Assembly (NCBI RefSeq): GCF_027270315.1
Contig: NZ_CP114413.1
Location: 5,270,001 to 5,334,000 of the forward strand
Source: Streptomyces cinnabarinus
GTDB lineage: Bacteria > Actinomycetota > Actinomycetes > Streptomycetales > Streptomycetaceae
DNA: 64,000 nt
Direction: 5' to 3'
Part shown: in pieces, positions 39,517 to 52,254 of the stretch
How the letters are laid out: each line of letters begins with the position of its first letter
Numbering within the stretch: position 1 is the stretch's first letter
Notes under the pieces: model-generated
What the model was told of the DNA's origin: nothing
The model's input: only the letters and a program-made list of their open reading frames with translations
Databases searched by the model: none
Program-made: the position numbers and the translations under genes

Positions 39517-40047
39517 ATGGCGAGGCCCGACAAGGCTGCCGCGGTTGCCGAGCTGACGGACAAGTTCCGCAGCTCGAACGCCGCCGTGCTGACCGAGTAC
39601 CGCGGTCTCACCGTGGCGCAGCTCAAGACGCTGCGTCGTTCGCTCGGTGAGAACGCCCAGTACGCCGTGGTGAAGAACACGCTGACCAAGATTGCGGCCA
39701 ACGAGGCCGGGATCACGCTGGACGACCAGCTCTTCGCTGGTCCGACTGCCGTCGCCTTCGTCACCGGTGACCCGGTGGAGTCGGCGAAGGGTCTTCGTGA
39801 CTTCGCCAAGGACAACCCGAATCTCATCATCAAGGGCGGTGTCCTTGACGGCAAGGCGCTGTCCGCCGATGAGATCAAGAAGCTTGCGGACCTCGAGTCC
39901 CGCGAGGTTCTGCTCAGCAAGCTGGCCGGCGCGATGAAGGGCAAGCAGTCCCAGGCTGCCTCTGTCTTCCAGGCGCTGCCGTCGAAGCTCGTCCGCACCG
40001 TGGACGCTCTTCGCGCCAAGCAGGCCGAGCAGGGCGGTGCCGAGTAA
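39517..40047 (+). CDS. rplJ: 50S ribosomal protein L10
   Basis: This 176-aa protein forms the base of the L7/L12 stalk. It starts MARPDKAAAVAELTDKFRSS and shows AAVLTEYRGLTVAQLKTLRR and NTLTKIAANEAGI. The C-terminal helix that binds L12 dimers ends with a short Gly/Glu-rich tail. It is the probable repressor of its own leader. Confidence 0.97.
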   Translation: MARPDKAAAVAELTDKFRSSNAAVLTEYRGLTVAQLKTLRRSLGENAQYAVVKNTLTKIAANEAGITLDDQLFAGPTAVAFVTGDPVESAKGLRDFAKDNPNLIIKGGVLDGKALSADEIKKLADLESREVLLSKLAGAMKGKQSQAASVFQALPSKLVRTVDALRAKQAEQGGAE

Positions 40048-40160
40048 TTCGGCTCGCTTTCTGATCCGTGCCCCACGGCACGGGTCGCAGCGGGCCCGAA
40101 CGTACGCCCGCCTCACCCAGTACATCCGGCACCTGCCGAATTAGTGGAAGGACCGCCATC

Positions 40161-40547
40161 ATGGCGAAGCTCACCCAGGAAGACCTGCTTGCGCAGTTCG
40201 AGGAGATGACCCTCATCGAGCTCTCCGAGTTCGTGAAGGCCTTCGAGGAGAAGTTCGACGTCACCGCCGCCGCTGCCGCGCCGGTCGTCGTCGCCGGTGG
40301 TGCCGCTGGTGGCGCCGCCGAGGCCGTCGAGGAGAAGGACGAGTTCGACGTCATCCTCACCGGTGCCGGCGACAAGAAGATCCAGGTCATCAAGGTCGTG
40401 CGTGAGCTGACCTCCCTCGGCCTGAAGGAGGCCAAGGACCTGGTGGACGGCGCCCCGAAGCCCGTCCTCGAGAAGGTTGCCAAGGACGCCGCCGAGAAGG
40501 CCGCCGAGTCCCTCAAGGGCGCCGGCGCCTCCGTCGAGGTCAAGTAA
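40161..40547 (+). CDS. rplL: 50S ribosomal protein L7/L12
   Basis: This 128-aa stalk protein recruits translation factors. The N-terminal dimer domain (MAKLTQEDLLAQFEEMTLIE) is followed by an Ala/Gly hinge and the C-terminal domain EEKDEFDVILTGAGDKKIQV, IKVVRELTSLGLKEAKDLVD. RBS GGAAGGA precedes the ATG, 113 bases after rplJ. Confidence 0.97.
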   Translation: MAKLTQEDLLAQFEEMTLIELSEFVKAFEEKFDVTAAAAAPVVVAGGAAGGAAEAVEEKDEFDVILTGAGDKKIQVIKVVRELTSLGLKEAKDLVDGAPKPVLEKVAKDAAEKAAESLKGAGASVEVK

Positions 40548-40617
40548 CACCTCACGGGTCCGCACGGACTCACCGCGAGCTGATTTCGGCCCCGTAGGGC
40601 TGTAACGCGAGCGCACC

Positions 40618-40651
40618 GAAGAGCGATCATCCATCCGGGTGGTCGCTCTTC
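40618..40651 (+). terminator. rplL terminator
   Basis: GAAGAGCGATCATCC pairs with GGGTGGTCGCTCTTC allowing G-U. A T-poor tail suggests partial termination into rpoBC. Confidence 0.7.
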
Positions 40652-40927
40652 GTCGTTCCTGGAGGGCAGGCCGCGGTTGCCTTGCACCCGAGGTCGCGGG
40701 GGGTATGGTGATCTTCGTCGTGTCTCCGGCGGACCCCGGTTTCGGCAAGACAGGCCTTGACGAACCGCACGCAGCGCGCAATTCTCAGGACGCGTCGTCA
40801 CAACGGTCCGAATCCGAGGCATGGATCGACGGCGAAGAGGGCAGTATCAACGTGCATCGAGGGCGGGCATGCCGAGGGCGTTGAGAACGAGGGCGTTGAG
40901 CACAACAAGGGTCGCGAAAAACCCGCA

Positions 40928-40957
40928 CTGGACATCAGTGTGCCAAGTGGCTACACT
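40928..40957 (+). promoter_or_regulatory. rpoBC promoter
   Basis: CTGGAC (40928-40933) and TACACT (40952-40957) have an 18-base spacer. The transcript would have a leader of about 175 nt before the TTG start. The 590-base gap between rplL and rpoB holds no other gene that I can support. Confidence 0.65.
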
Positions 40958-41138
40958 GACCCTTTGCGCTGCCTGTTAGCTGTCCCCTGCCCGTCACCAG
41001 GGGCATGCCCTCACCTGAGCACAGACGACCGGACCACCCCTGACCTGGCCAAACAGCCAAAATGGGGAACCTGTCCCCGTGCCCCGGAGAGGGGCCGGTA
41101 CGCGCGTAGTGAGTCCGAGCCCTCGGAAGGACCCCCTC

Positions 41139-44100
41139 TTGGCCGCCTCGCGCACTGCCTCGACCGCGAATACGAACAACGGCGCCAGCACCGCCCCGCT
41201 GCGCATCTCCTTTGCAAAGATCAAGGAGCCCCTCGAGGTTCCCAACCTGCTCGCGCTGCAGACCGAGAGCTTTGACTGGCTGCTCGGGAACACCGCCTGG
41301 CAGAGTCGGGTCGAGGCGGCTCTGGAGTCGGGTCAGGACGTCCCCACCAAGTCCGGTCTGGAGGAGATCTTCGAGGAGATCTCCCCGATCGAGGACTTCT
41401 CCGGGTCGATGTCGCTGACGTTCCGCGACCACCGTTTCGAGCCCCCGAAGAACAGCATCGACGAGTGCAAGGACCGCGACTTCACGTATGCGGCCCCGCT
41501 CTTCGTGACGGCTGAGTTCACCAACAACGAGACCGGCGAGATCAAGTCTCAGACGGTCTTCATGGGCGACTTCCCGCTCATGACGCACAAGGGCACCTTC
41601 GTCATCAACGGCACCGAGCGTGTCGTGGTGTCGCAGCTGGTCCGTTCGCCCGGTGTCTACTTCGACTCCTCCATCGACAAGACGTCCGACAAGGACATCT
41701 TCTCGGCCAAGATCATCCCGTCCCGGGGTGCCTGGCTGGAGATGGAGATCGACAAGCGTGACATGGTCGGTGTGCGTATCGACCGCAAGCGCAAGCAGTC
41801 CGTGACCGTTCTGCTCAAGGCTCTCGGTTGGACGACCGAGCAGATCCTGGAGGAGTTCGGCGAGTACGAGTCCATGCGCGCCACCCTGGAGAAGGACCAC
41901 ACCCAGGGCCAGGACGACGCGCTGCTCGACATCTACCGCAAGCTGCGTCCGGGCGAGCCCCCCACGCGTGAGGCCGCGCAGACGCTGCTGGAGAACCTGT
42001 ACTTCAACCCCAAGCGCTACGACCTGGCCAAGGTCGGCCGCTACAAGGTCAACAAGAAGCTGGGTGCGGAGGCTCCGCTCGACGCGGGCATCCTGACCGT
42101 CGAGGACGTCATCTCGACGATCAAGTACCTGGTGAAGCTGCACGCCGGTGAGACCGAGACGGCCGCGGACAACGGCCAGACGATCGTCGTCGAGACCGAC
42201 GACATCGACCACTTCGGCAACCGTCGTCTGCGCAGCGTCGGCGAGCTCATCCAGAACCAGGTCCGTACGGGCCTGGCGCGTATGGAGCGCGTCGTCCGTG
42301 AGCGCATGACGACTCAGGACGTCGAGGCGATCACGCCGCAGACCCTGATCAACATCCGGCCGGTCGTCGCCTCCATCAAGGAGTTCTTCGGCACCAGCCA
42401 GCTGTCGCAGTTCATGGACCAGAACAACCCGCTGTCGGGTCTCACCCACAAGCGCCGTCTGTCGGCTCTTGGCCCGGGTGGTCTCTCCCGTGAGCGGGCC
42501 GGCTTCGAGGTCCGTGACGTGCACCCCTCGCACTACGGCCGCATGTGCCCGATCGAGACGCCCGAAGGCCCGAACATCGGTCTGATCGGTTCGCTCGCCT
42601 CCTACGGCCGGGTCAACGCGTTCGGCTTCGTCGAGACGCCGTACCGCAAGGTCGTCGACGGCCAGGTCACCGACGAGGTGGACTACCTGACCGCCGACGA
42701 GGAGGACCGGTTCGTCATCGCGCAGGCCAACGCCACGCTCAACGACGACATGCGGTTCGCCGAGGCCCGCGTCCTGGTCCGCCGCCGTGGCGGCGAGGTC
42801 GACTACGTCGGTGGCGAGGACGTCGACTACATGGACGTCTCGCCGCGCCAGATGGTGTCGGTCGCGACCGCCATGATCCCGTTCCTCGAGCACGACGACG
42901 CCAACCGTGCCCTCATGGGCGCGAACATGATGCGTCAGGCCGTGCCGCTGATTAAGTCCGAGGCCCCGCTCGTCGGCACCGGCATGGAGTACCGCTCCGC
43001 CGTCGACGCCGGTGACGTGGTCAAGGCCGAGAAGGCGGGTGTGGTCCAGGAGGTCTCCGCGGACTACATCACCACCGCCAACGACGACGGCACGTACATC
43101 ACGTACCGCCTGGCCAAGTTCGCCCGCTCCAACCAGGGCACCTCGGTCAACCAGAAGGTCATCATCGACGAGGGCGACCGCGTCATCGAGGGCCAGGTCC
43201 TCGCCGACGGCGCGGCCACCGAGAACGGCGAGATGGCGCTGGGCAAGAACCTGCTCGTGGCGTTCATGCCGTGGGAGGGTCACAACTACGAGGACGCGAT
43301 CATCCTGTCGCAGCGCCTCGTGCAGGACGACGTCCTCTCCTCGATCCACATCGAGGAGCACGAGGTCGACGCGCGTGACACCAAGCTCGGCCCCGAGGAG
43401 ATCACCCGGGACATCCCGAACGTCTCCGAGGAGGTCCTCGCCGACCTCGACGAGCGCGGCATCATCCGCATCGGCGCCGAGGTCATCGCCGGCGACATCC
43501 TCGTCGGCAAGGTCACGCCCAAGGGTGAGACCGAGCTGACGCCGGAGGAGCGCCTGCTGCGCGCGATCTTCGGTGAGAAGGCCCGTGAGGTCCGTGACAC
43601 CTCGCTGAAGGTGCCGCACGGCGAGACCGGCAAGGTCATCGGCGTCCGCGTCTTCGACCGCGAGGAGGGCGACGAGCTTCCCCCCGGTGTGAACCAGCTG
43701 GTGCGCGTCTACGTCGCGCAGAAGCGCAAGATCACCGACGGTGACAAGCTCGCCGGCCGCCACGGCAACAAGGGCGTCATCTCGAAGATCCTGCCGATCG
43801 AGGACATGCCGTTCCTGGAGGACGGCACCCCGGTCGACATCATCCTCAACCCGCTGGGTGTGCCGTCCCGAATGAACCCGGGACAGGTGCTGGAGATCCA
43901 CCTCGGCTGGCTCGCCAGCCGCGGCTGGGACGTCTCCGGTCTCGCGGACGAGTGGGCGCAGCGCCTTCAGGTGATCGGCGCCGACCAGGTCGCCCCGGGC
44001 ACGAACGTCGCGACCCCGGTCTTCGACGGTGCGCGCGAGGACGAGCTCGCGGGTCTGCTGAACCACACCATCCCGAACCGCGACGGCGAGCGCATGGTGC

Positions 44101-44624
44101 TCCCGACCGGTAAGGCGCGGCTGTTCGACGGCCGTAGCGGTGAGCCGTTCCCGGACCCGATCTCGGTCGGGTACATGTACATCCTCAAGCTCCACCACCT
44201 GGTCGACGACAAGCTGCACGCCCGGTCGACCGGTCCGTACTCCATGATCACCCAGCAGCCGCTGGGTGGTAAGGCTCAGTTCGGTGGCCAGCGGTTCGGT
44301 GAGATGGAGGTGTGGGCGCTGGAGGCTTACGGCGCCGCGTACGCCCTCCAGGAGCTGCTGACCATCAAGTCCGACGACGTCACCGGCCGCGTGAAGGTCT
44401 ACGAGGCCATCGTCAAGGGCGAGAACATCCCCGAGCCCGGCATCCCCGAGTCCTTCAAGGTGCTCATCAAGGAGATGCAGTCCCTGTGCCTGAACGTGGA
44501 GGTGCTGTCCAGCGACGGTATGTCCATCGAGATGCGTGACACCGACGAGGATGTCTTCCGCGCCGCGGAGGAGCTCGGCATCGACCTGTCCCGGCGCGAG
44601 CCGAGCAGCGTCGAAGAGGTCTGA
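41139..44624 (+). CDS. rpoB: RNA polymerase beta subunit
   Basis: This 1161-aa catalytic core subunit starts at TTG 41139 (MAASRTASTANTNNGASTAP) with GGAAGGA about eight bases upstream. Starts further upstream would add an Arg/Pro-rich stretch absent from the family. The rifampicin region begins at residue 421 (QLSQFMDQNNPLSGLTHKRR, LSALGPGG), with Asp427, Ser433, His437 and Arg440 all wild type, so the encoded polymerase should be rifampicin sensitive. The C-terminus has GGKAQFGGQRFGEMEVWALE. rpoC follows after 94 bases. Confidence 0.98.
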   Translation: MAASRTASTANTNNGASTAPLRISFAKIKEPLEVPNLLALQTESFDWLLGNTAWQSRVEAALESGQDVPTKSGLEEIFEEISPIEDFSGSMSLTFRDHRFEPPKNSIDECKDRDFTYAAPLFVTAEFTNNETGEIKSQTVFMGDFPLMTHKGTFVINGTERVVVSQLVRSPGVYFDSSIDKTSDKDIFSAKIIPSRGAWLEMEIDKRDMVGVRIDRKRKQSVTVLLKALGWTTEQILEEFGEYESMRATLEKDHTQGQDDALLDIYRKLRPGEPPTREAAQTLLENLYFNPKRYDLAKVGRYKVNKKLGAEAPLDAGILTVEDVISTIKYLVKLHAGETETAADNGQTIVVETDDIDHFGNRRLRSVGELIQNQVRTGLARMERVVRERMTTQDVEAITPQTLINIRPVVASIKEFFGTSQLSQFMDQNNPLSGLTHKRRLSALGPGGLSRERAGFEVRDVHPSHYGRMCPIETPEGPNIGLIGSLASYGRVNAFGFVETPYRKVVDGQVTDEVDYLTADEEDRFVIAQANATLNDDMRFAEARVLVRRRGGEVDYVGGEDVDYMDVSPRQMVSVATAMIPFLEHDDANRALMGANMMRQAVPLIKSEAPLVGTGMEYRSAVDAGDVVKAEKAGVVQEVSADYITTANDDGTYITYRLAKFARSNQGTSVNQKVIIDEGDRVIEGQVLADGAATENGEMALGKNLLVAFMPWEGHNYEDAIILSQRLVQDDVLSSIHIEEHEVDARDTKLGPEEITRDIPNVSEEVLADLDERGIIRIGAEVIAGDILVGKVTPKGETELTPEERLLRAIFGEKAREVRDTSLKVPHGETGKVIGVRVFDREEGDELPPGVNQLVRVYVAQKRKITDGDKLAGRHGNKGVISKILPIEDMPFLEDGTPVDIILNPLGVPSRMNPGQVLEIHLGWLASRGWDVSGLADEWAQRLQVIGADQVAPGTNVATPVFDGAREDELAGLLNHTIPNRDGERMVLPTGKARLFDGRSGEPFPDPISVGYMYILKLHHLVDDKLHARSTGPYSMITQQPLGGKAQFGGQRFGEMEVWALEAYGAAYALQELLTIKSDDVTGRVKVYEAIVKGENIPEPGIPESFKVLIKEMQSLCLNVEVLSSDGMSIEMRDTDEDVFRAAEELGIDLSRREPSSVEEV

Positions 44625-44718
44625 CGGGAGTCCGGAGGCCTTCACCACGAAGGCCTCCGGCCCCAGGACCCCCGTATCAGACCCAAAGACTTACAACCCT
44701 GAGAGGGATTGACGCATA

Positions 44719-48618
<3,900 letters not shown>

Positions 48619-48635
48619 GCGAGTATCCGCTTGAC

Positions 48636-48668
48636 GGGCGGTCACCCTTCGGGGTGGCCGCCCTTCGG
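48636..48668 (+). terminator. rpoBC terminator
   Basis: GGGCGGTCACCC pairs with GGGTGGCCGCCC around a TTCG tetraloop, 18 bases after rpoC. Confidence 0.88.
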
Positions 48669-48788
48669 CGTGTTCGGGTCGGCGTTCGAGTGATCGCTCC
48701 GTGTCCCCTCCTGGGGTCCCCGTCCGGGCCTTGCCGCTGTGCGAGGTTGGGCCGGACCCAGCCGAGCGGAAGCGGAGGTGCCGGCGTC

Positions 48789-49412
48789 ATGACGTCAGCG
48801 ATTGCCCGGGTGTTCGCGGTAGCGGCGGCGACGGCCGTGCTGGCGGCCACGGCGGCCTGTGGGGGCGGGGACGACTCCGGGCAGCAGCAGTCCCGTCCCA
48901 CCGGGTTCGAGGCGGACGGGACGGGGGAGCCGACCTCGGAGGCGGACCGGCTGGCTTCGGTCTTCCCGGGCAGTGACTCCGGGGGCGGTTCGACCTCGGC
49001 GATCAAGCTGCCGCGGACCAAGCCGGGGGAGGCGGTCGAGGGGGATGTGCAGGTCCAGGGCTCGAATGAGAACCCGTCCCAGCTTCAGGGCGTCAGATGG
49101 GACAGCTCGGAGGCCCAGGGCGAGGTCAGCCAGGAGTGCGTGGGGAAGACGCCGCCCTGCGATGTGGGGATCAAGGTCACCCCGGTGGAACCGGGTCCGT
49201 ACAGCGGTGAGTTGACGTTCACCATGGACGACGGCTCCAGTCTCACCGTCCCTGTCTCCGGGGAAGCCGTGGGGGACACGGACCCGACCGCGGCGCCGCC
49301 CACCACCGAACCCGCGCCGGCGACTCCCACCGAGGTGCCCACGGAAGTTCCTACGGAAGTCCCGACCGACGAGGTGCCGACGGATATCCCCGACGAGTAC
49401 GAGATCCCCTGA
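48789..49412 (+). CDS. Putative secreted lipoprotein with Pro-Thr-Glu tail
   Basis: This 207-aa exported protein has a signal peptide MTSAIARVFAVAAATAVLAA, with a Cys at ATAACGGG as the likely lipid attachment site. The middle contains a small beta-rich domain (KPGEAVEGDVQVQGSNENPS; CVGKTPPCDVGIKVTP) with two nearby cysteines. The C-terminus is a Thr/Pro/Glu/Val repeat built on TEVP, likely spanning the cell wall. Function is unknown. It is followed closely by a convergent membrane-protein gene. Confidence 0.75.
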   Translation: MTSAIARVFAVAAATAVLAATAACGGGDDSGQQQSRPTGFEADGTGEPTSEADRLASVFPGSDSGGGSTSAIKLPRTKPGEAVEGDVQVQGSNENPSQLQGVRWDSSEAQGEVSQECVGKTPPCDVGIKVTPVEPGPYSGELTFTMDDGSSLTVPVSGEAVGDTDPTAAPPTTEPAPATPTEVPTEVPTEVPTDEVPTDIPDEYEIP

Positions 49413-49421
49413 GCGAGCCCC

Positions 49422-50360
49422 TCAGTCGGCCATGATCTCCAGCCAGGCCATGCCGTCGTCCGGCAGCACCACCAGGTGGCGGTCGGCGTAGCTCTGCGAT
49501 GCCTGGGAGATCAGATAGAAGCGGGTCGGCGCCTTCGCGACGATACGGAAGCCGCGGTAGACATGGCGGTACGGCGCGGTCTTGGTGCCGTGGTCCTCGT
49601 AGGTGATGCCCAGCGCGCTGTGCGCGAGGGGCACCCGGGAATGGACCACCACGAACGGGGAGCCCTGGTAGCCCTGGTCCGCGTGGACCATGGCGTCGCC
49701 CCGGCCGACGTCCGCCACATAGAGCGCCATCTCGTAGAACAGGCTCAGCGTCAGCAGCCCGAGCAGGAGCGTGCCGCCCGCCAGCCAGGTCGGCTCGGTC
49801 CCGCGGGCGGTTCGGCGGCGGCGGGCGCCCGGGTCCTCGCTCAGCCGCAACTGGACGGCGAAGACGGCGAGGGTGGCGCCCGCCGCGACCACCAGAGCCG
49901 GCAGGAACCGGCGGGGCCAGCCCGCCGGGAAGAGCGTCACCGTGTCCGTGAAGAACGTCGGGAAGCCGAACACCACCAGGGCCACACCGACGACAAGCAG
50001 CCATCTGATCACCTTCCGGCGCAGCTCCGCGCGCTCCGGCCCGGCCAGCGCCGGGTTCAGCCAGCCGAGCAGCAGGAACACGATCAGCCCGCCGGCCAGC
50101 AGCAGGCACACCGGGACGAAGACACCGCTGGTGCTGTTGGACACGACGCCCTGGATGGAGAACCCGAGGTCCTCCGGGGGGACGCCGAGGGCGGTGTAGT
50201 ACGCCTTGATGTAGATGCTGCCGAAGTAGTAGAGCAGCGCGAAGGCGATGGTGCCGGGTGCCGCGACCAGGGCCGCGTTCCGCATGAACGTCGAGGTGGG
50301 GGAGGGCGAGGGCGCTGGGGGCGGCGGGGGCTCGGGGGGCGGCCCCTGCGGCGCGGACAT
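49422..50360 (-). CDS. Multi-pass membrane protein of unknown function
   Basis: This 312-aa protein starts MSAPQGPPPEPPPPPAPSPS, a Pro-rich cytoplasmic head, followed by about five hydrophobic helices (for example LLLAGGLIVFLLLGWLNPAL and LLVVGVALVVFGFPTFFTDT). The last ~110 residues after LLGLLTLSLFYEMALYVADV are probably extracellular. No catalytic motif is visible. The ATG at 50360 is chosen over an Arg-rich upstream extension. It is divergent from the DUF1707 gene. Confidence 0.72.
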   Translation of the reverse strand: MSAPQGPPPEPPPPPAPSPSPTSTFMRNAALVAAPGTIAFALLYYFGSIYIKAYYTALGVPPEDLGFSIQGVVSNSTSGVFVPVCLLLAGGLIVFLLLGWLNPALAGPERAELRRKVIRWLLVVGVALVVFGFPTFFTDTVTLFPAGWPRRFLPALVVAAGATLAVFAVQLRLSEDPGARRRRTARGTEPTWLAGGTLLLGLLTLSLFYEMALYVADVGRGDAMVHADQGYQGSPFVVVHSRVPLAHSALGITYEDHGTKTAPYRHVYRGFRIVAKAPTRFYLISQASQSYADRHLVVLPDDGMAWLEIMAD

Positions 50361-50512
50361 GATCCACAGTCTGTTCGCGGCGCCGGGGGCCCGCATCCGG
50401 AGCCGCTCCCCTGGGGGACGCCTCCGGGTTTTCTCCGGGTCCGCGCCCGGTGCCGGAAATGCCGGTTCGGCGGATGATGGAGGGACTCCGACGAGTACGG
50501 GGGAGGTGCTCC

Positions 50513-51073
50513 ATGACGCAACCGTCGTGGCAGCCGTGGCAGGGCGGCGCCGTCCCCCAGCCATGGGCCGGACAGCCGTGGGCCGGACCGGGCGGTGCCC
50601 CGTCGATGCTCGCCTCGCACGCCGACCGCGAGCGTGCGGTGGACGTGCTCAGGGCGGGGTTCGGGGAAGGGCGTCTGGAGCAGCCCGAGTTCGAGAAGCG
50701 CGTCGCCAGGGCGTACACCGCCCGTACGGTGGGGGAGTTGGGCCTGCTCGTCGCCGATCTGCCCAACGGGCCCGTGGCGCACGGCTCGGGGACCTTCATC
50801 GCCGTACCGCAGCCCTTCATCGCCGTACCGCGCCCCCGGACGAACGGGAAGGCGGTCGGCTCGGCGGTCTGCGGGCTGCTGTGCCTGGCCAGTTTCGGAC
50901 TCACCGGCATACCCGCCGTGGTCCTGGGGCACTCGGCACGCGCCGAGATACAGCGGACCGGCGAGGGCGGCGACGGGCTCGCGCTCACCGGGCTGGTGCT
51001 CGGCTGGCTGTCGACGGCCGGCTGGCTGGCGCTCCTGACGATCGCGGCGATCGCCGGGATCGTCTCGGGATGA
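50513..51073 (+). CDS. DUF1707 and DUF4190 membrane protein
   Basis: This 186-aa protein has a Trp/Pro-rich head (MTQPSWQPWQGG). The DUF1707 motif ASHADRERAVDVLRAGFGEG and LEQPEFEKRVARAYTARTVG follow, with DLP at the end. A C-terminal DUF4190 part contains two helices (GSAVCGLLCLASFGLTGIPA and LALTGLVLGWLSTAGWLALL). Function is unknown; such proteins are abundant in actinobacterial envelopes. GGGGGAGG precedes the ATG. Confidence 0.85.
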   Translation: MTQPSWQPWQGGAVPQPWAGQPWAGPGGAPSMLASHADRERAVDVLRAGFGEGRLEQPEFEKRVARAYTARTVGELGLLVADLPNGPVAHGSGTFIAVPQPFIAVPRPRTNGKAVGSAVCGLLCLASFGLTGIPAVVLGHSARAEIQRTGEGGDGLALTGLVLGWLSTAGWLALLTIAAIAGIVSG

Positions 51074-51148
51074 CCTCCATTCGAAGATCACTTACGGCGC
51101 AGGGGCTTGACATGTTCTGCCGGGTGATCCGGGTGCGGTCCATTTGTT

Positions 51149-51177
51149 TTGACCGCAGCGAATGAGGTAGGTACGCT
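51149..51177 (+). promoter_or_regulatory. str operon promoter
   Basis: TTGACC (51149-51154) and TACGCT (51172-51177) have a 17-base spacer, upstream of a leader of about 190 nt before rpsL. Confidence 0.8.
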
Positions 51178-51295
51178 CAGACCTTGTGCCTGGGGTGTGC
51201 CCTGGCTCTCGTGCGTGCCTTCAACCGCATAGCGAGCTGTGAGCGGCCACCGCAATCTGTGCTCTTTTCGCCTCGCGGCGGGAGTCCGCCGGATT

Positions 51296-51320
51296 CGACA
51301 CACCCGACCGCGTGGGTCGG
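51296..51320 (+). promoter_or_regulatory. Leader hairpin shared with rpsJ
   Basis: A 25-nt element built on CCGACCGCGTGGGTCGG, with CCGACC and GGGTCGG pairing around GCGT, lies 51 bases before rpsL. A copy with 24 of 25 identical bases lies in the rpsJ leader. Confidence 0.85.
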
Positions 51321-51370
51321 CGACGTTCCAGGTTAGCTTCACCATTCGGCACACAGAAACCGGAGAAGTA

Positions 51371-51742
51371 GTGCCTACGATCCAGCAGCTGGTCCGCAAG
51401 GGCCGGCAGGACAAGGTCGAGAAGAACAAGACGCCCGCACTCGAGGGTTCGCCCCAGCGTCGCGGCGTGTGCACGCGTGTGTTCACGACCACCCCGAAGA
51501 AGCCGAACTCGGCCCTGCGTAAGGTCGCGCGTGTGCGTCTGACCAGCGGGATCGAGGTCACCGCTTACATTCCGGGTGAGGGACACAACCTGCAGGAGCA
51601 CTCCATCGTGCTCGTGCGTGGTGGCCGTGTGAAGGACCTGCCGGGTGTTCGCTACAAGATCATCCGCGGTTCCCTCGACACCCAGGGTGTCAAGAACCGC
51701 AAGCAGGCCCGCAGCCGCTACGGCGCCAAGAAGGAGAAGTAA
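51371..51742 (+). CDS. rpsL: 30S ribosomal protein S12
   Basis: This 123-aa protein of the decoding centre starts with GTG (MPTIQQLVRKGRQDKVEKNK). TTTPKKPNSALRKVARV has Lys43 and GGRVKDLPGVRYK has Lys88, both wild type, so no streptomycin-resistance substitution is present. It is the first gene of the str operon. Confidence 0.98.
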   Translation: MPTIQQLVRKGRQDKVEKNKTPALEGSPQRRGVCTRVFTTTPKKPNSALRKVARVRLTSGIEVTAYIPGEGHNLQEHSIVLVRGGRVKDLPGVRYKIIRGSLDTQGVKNRKQARSRYGAKKEK

Positions 51743-51744
51743 GA

Positions 51745-52215
51745 ATGCCTCGTAAGGGCCCCGCCCCGAAGCGCCCGGTCATCATCGACCCGGTCTACGG
51801 TTCTCCTCTTGTCACGTCGCTCATCAACAAGGTGCTGCTGAACGGCAAGCGCTCCACCGCCGAGCGCATCGTCTACGGCGCCATGGAGGGCCTGCGTGAG
51901 AAGACGGGCAACGACCCGATCATCACGCTGAAGCGCGCTCTGGAGAACATCAAGCCGACCCTCGAGGTCAAGTCCCGCCGTGTCGGTGGTGCGACGTACC
52001 AGGTTCCGATCGAGGTCAAGCCCGGTCGTGCCAACACGCTCGCGCTGCGCTGGCTGGTCGGTTACTCCCGCGCCCGTCGCGAGAAGACCATGACCGAGCG
52101 TCTGCTCAACGAGCTTCTCGACGCCTCCAACGGCCTCGGTGCCGCTGTGAAGAAGCGCGAGGACACCCACAAGATGGCCGAGTCCAACAAGGCCTTCGCG
52201 CACTACCGCTGGTAG
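51745..52215 (+). CDS. rpsG: 30S ribosomal protein S7
   Basis: This 156-aa primary 16S rRNA binding protein of the head begins MPRKGPAPKRPVIIDPVYGS and ends KAFAHYRW. NTLALRWLVGYSRARREKTM is the conserved central helix pair. It follows rpsL by two bases. S7 represses the str operon in other bacteria. Confidence 0.98.
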   Translation: MPRKGPAPKRPVIIDPVYGSPLVTSLINKVLLNGKRSTAERIVYGAMEGLREKTGNDPIITLKRALENIKPTLEVKSRRVGGATYQVPIEVKPGRANTLALRWLVGYSRARREKTMTERLLNELLDASNGLGAAVKKREDTHKMAESNKAFAHYRW

Positions 52216-52254
52216 TCGCAACCCACATCGAGACCGAGAGAAGACTGAAGCCTT

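Noticed and set aside
40757..41138. A gene between rplL and rpoB
   Set aside because: Frames here cross the rpoB promoter and leader and lack domain signals.
41139..44624. Antibiotic-resistance alleles in rpoB and rpsL
   Set aside because: Asp427, Ser433, His437 and Arg440 of RpoB and Lys43 and Lys88 of S12 are the sensitive residues.
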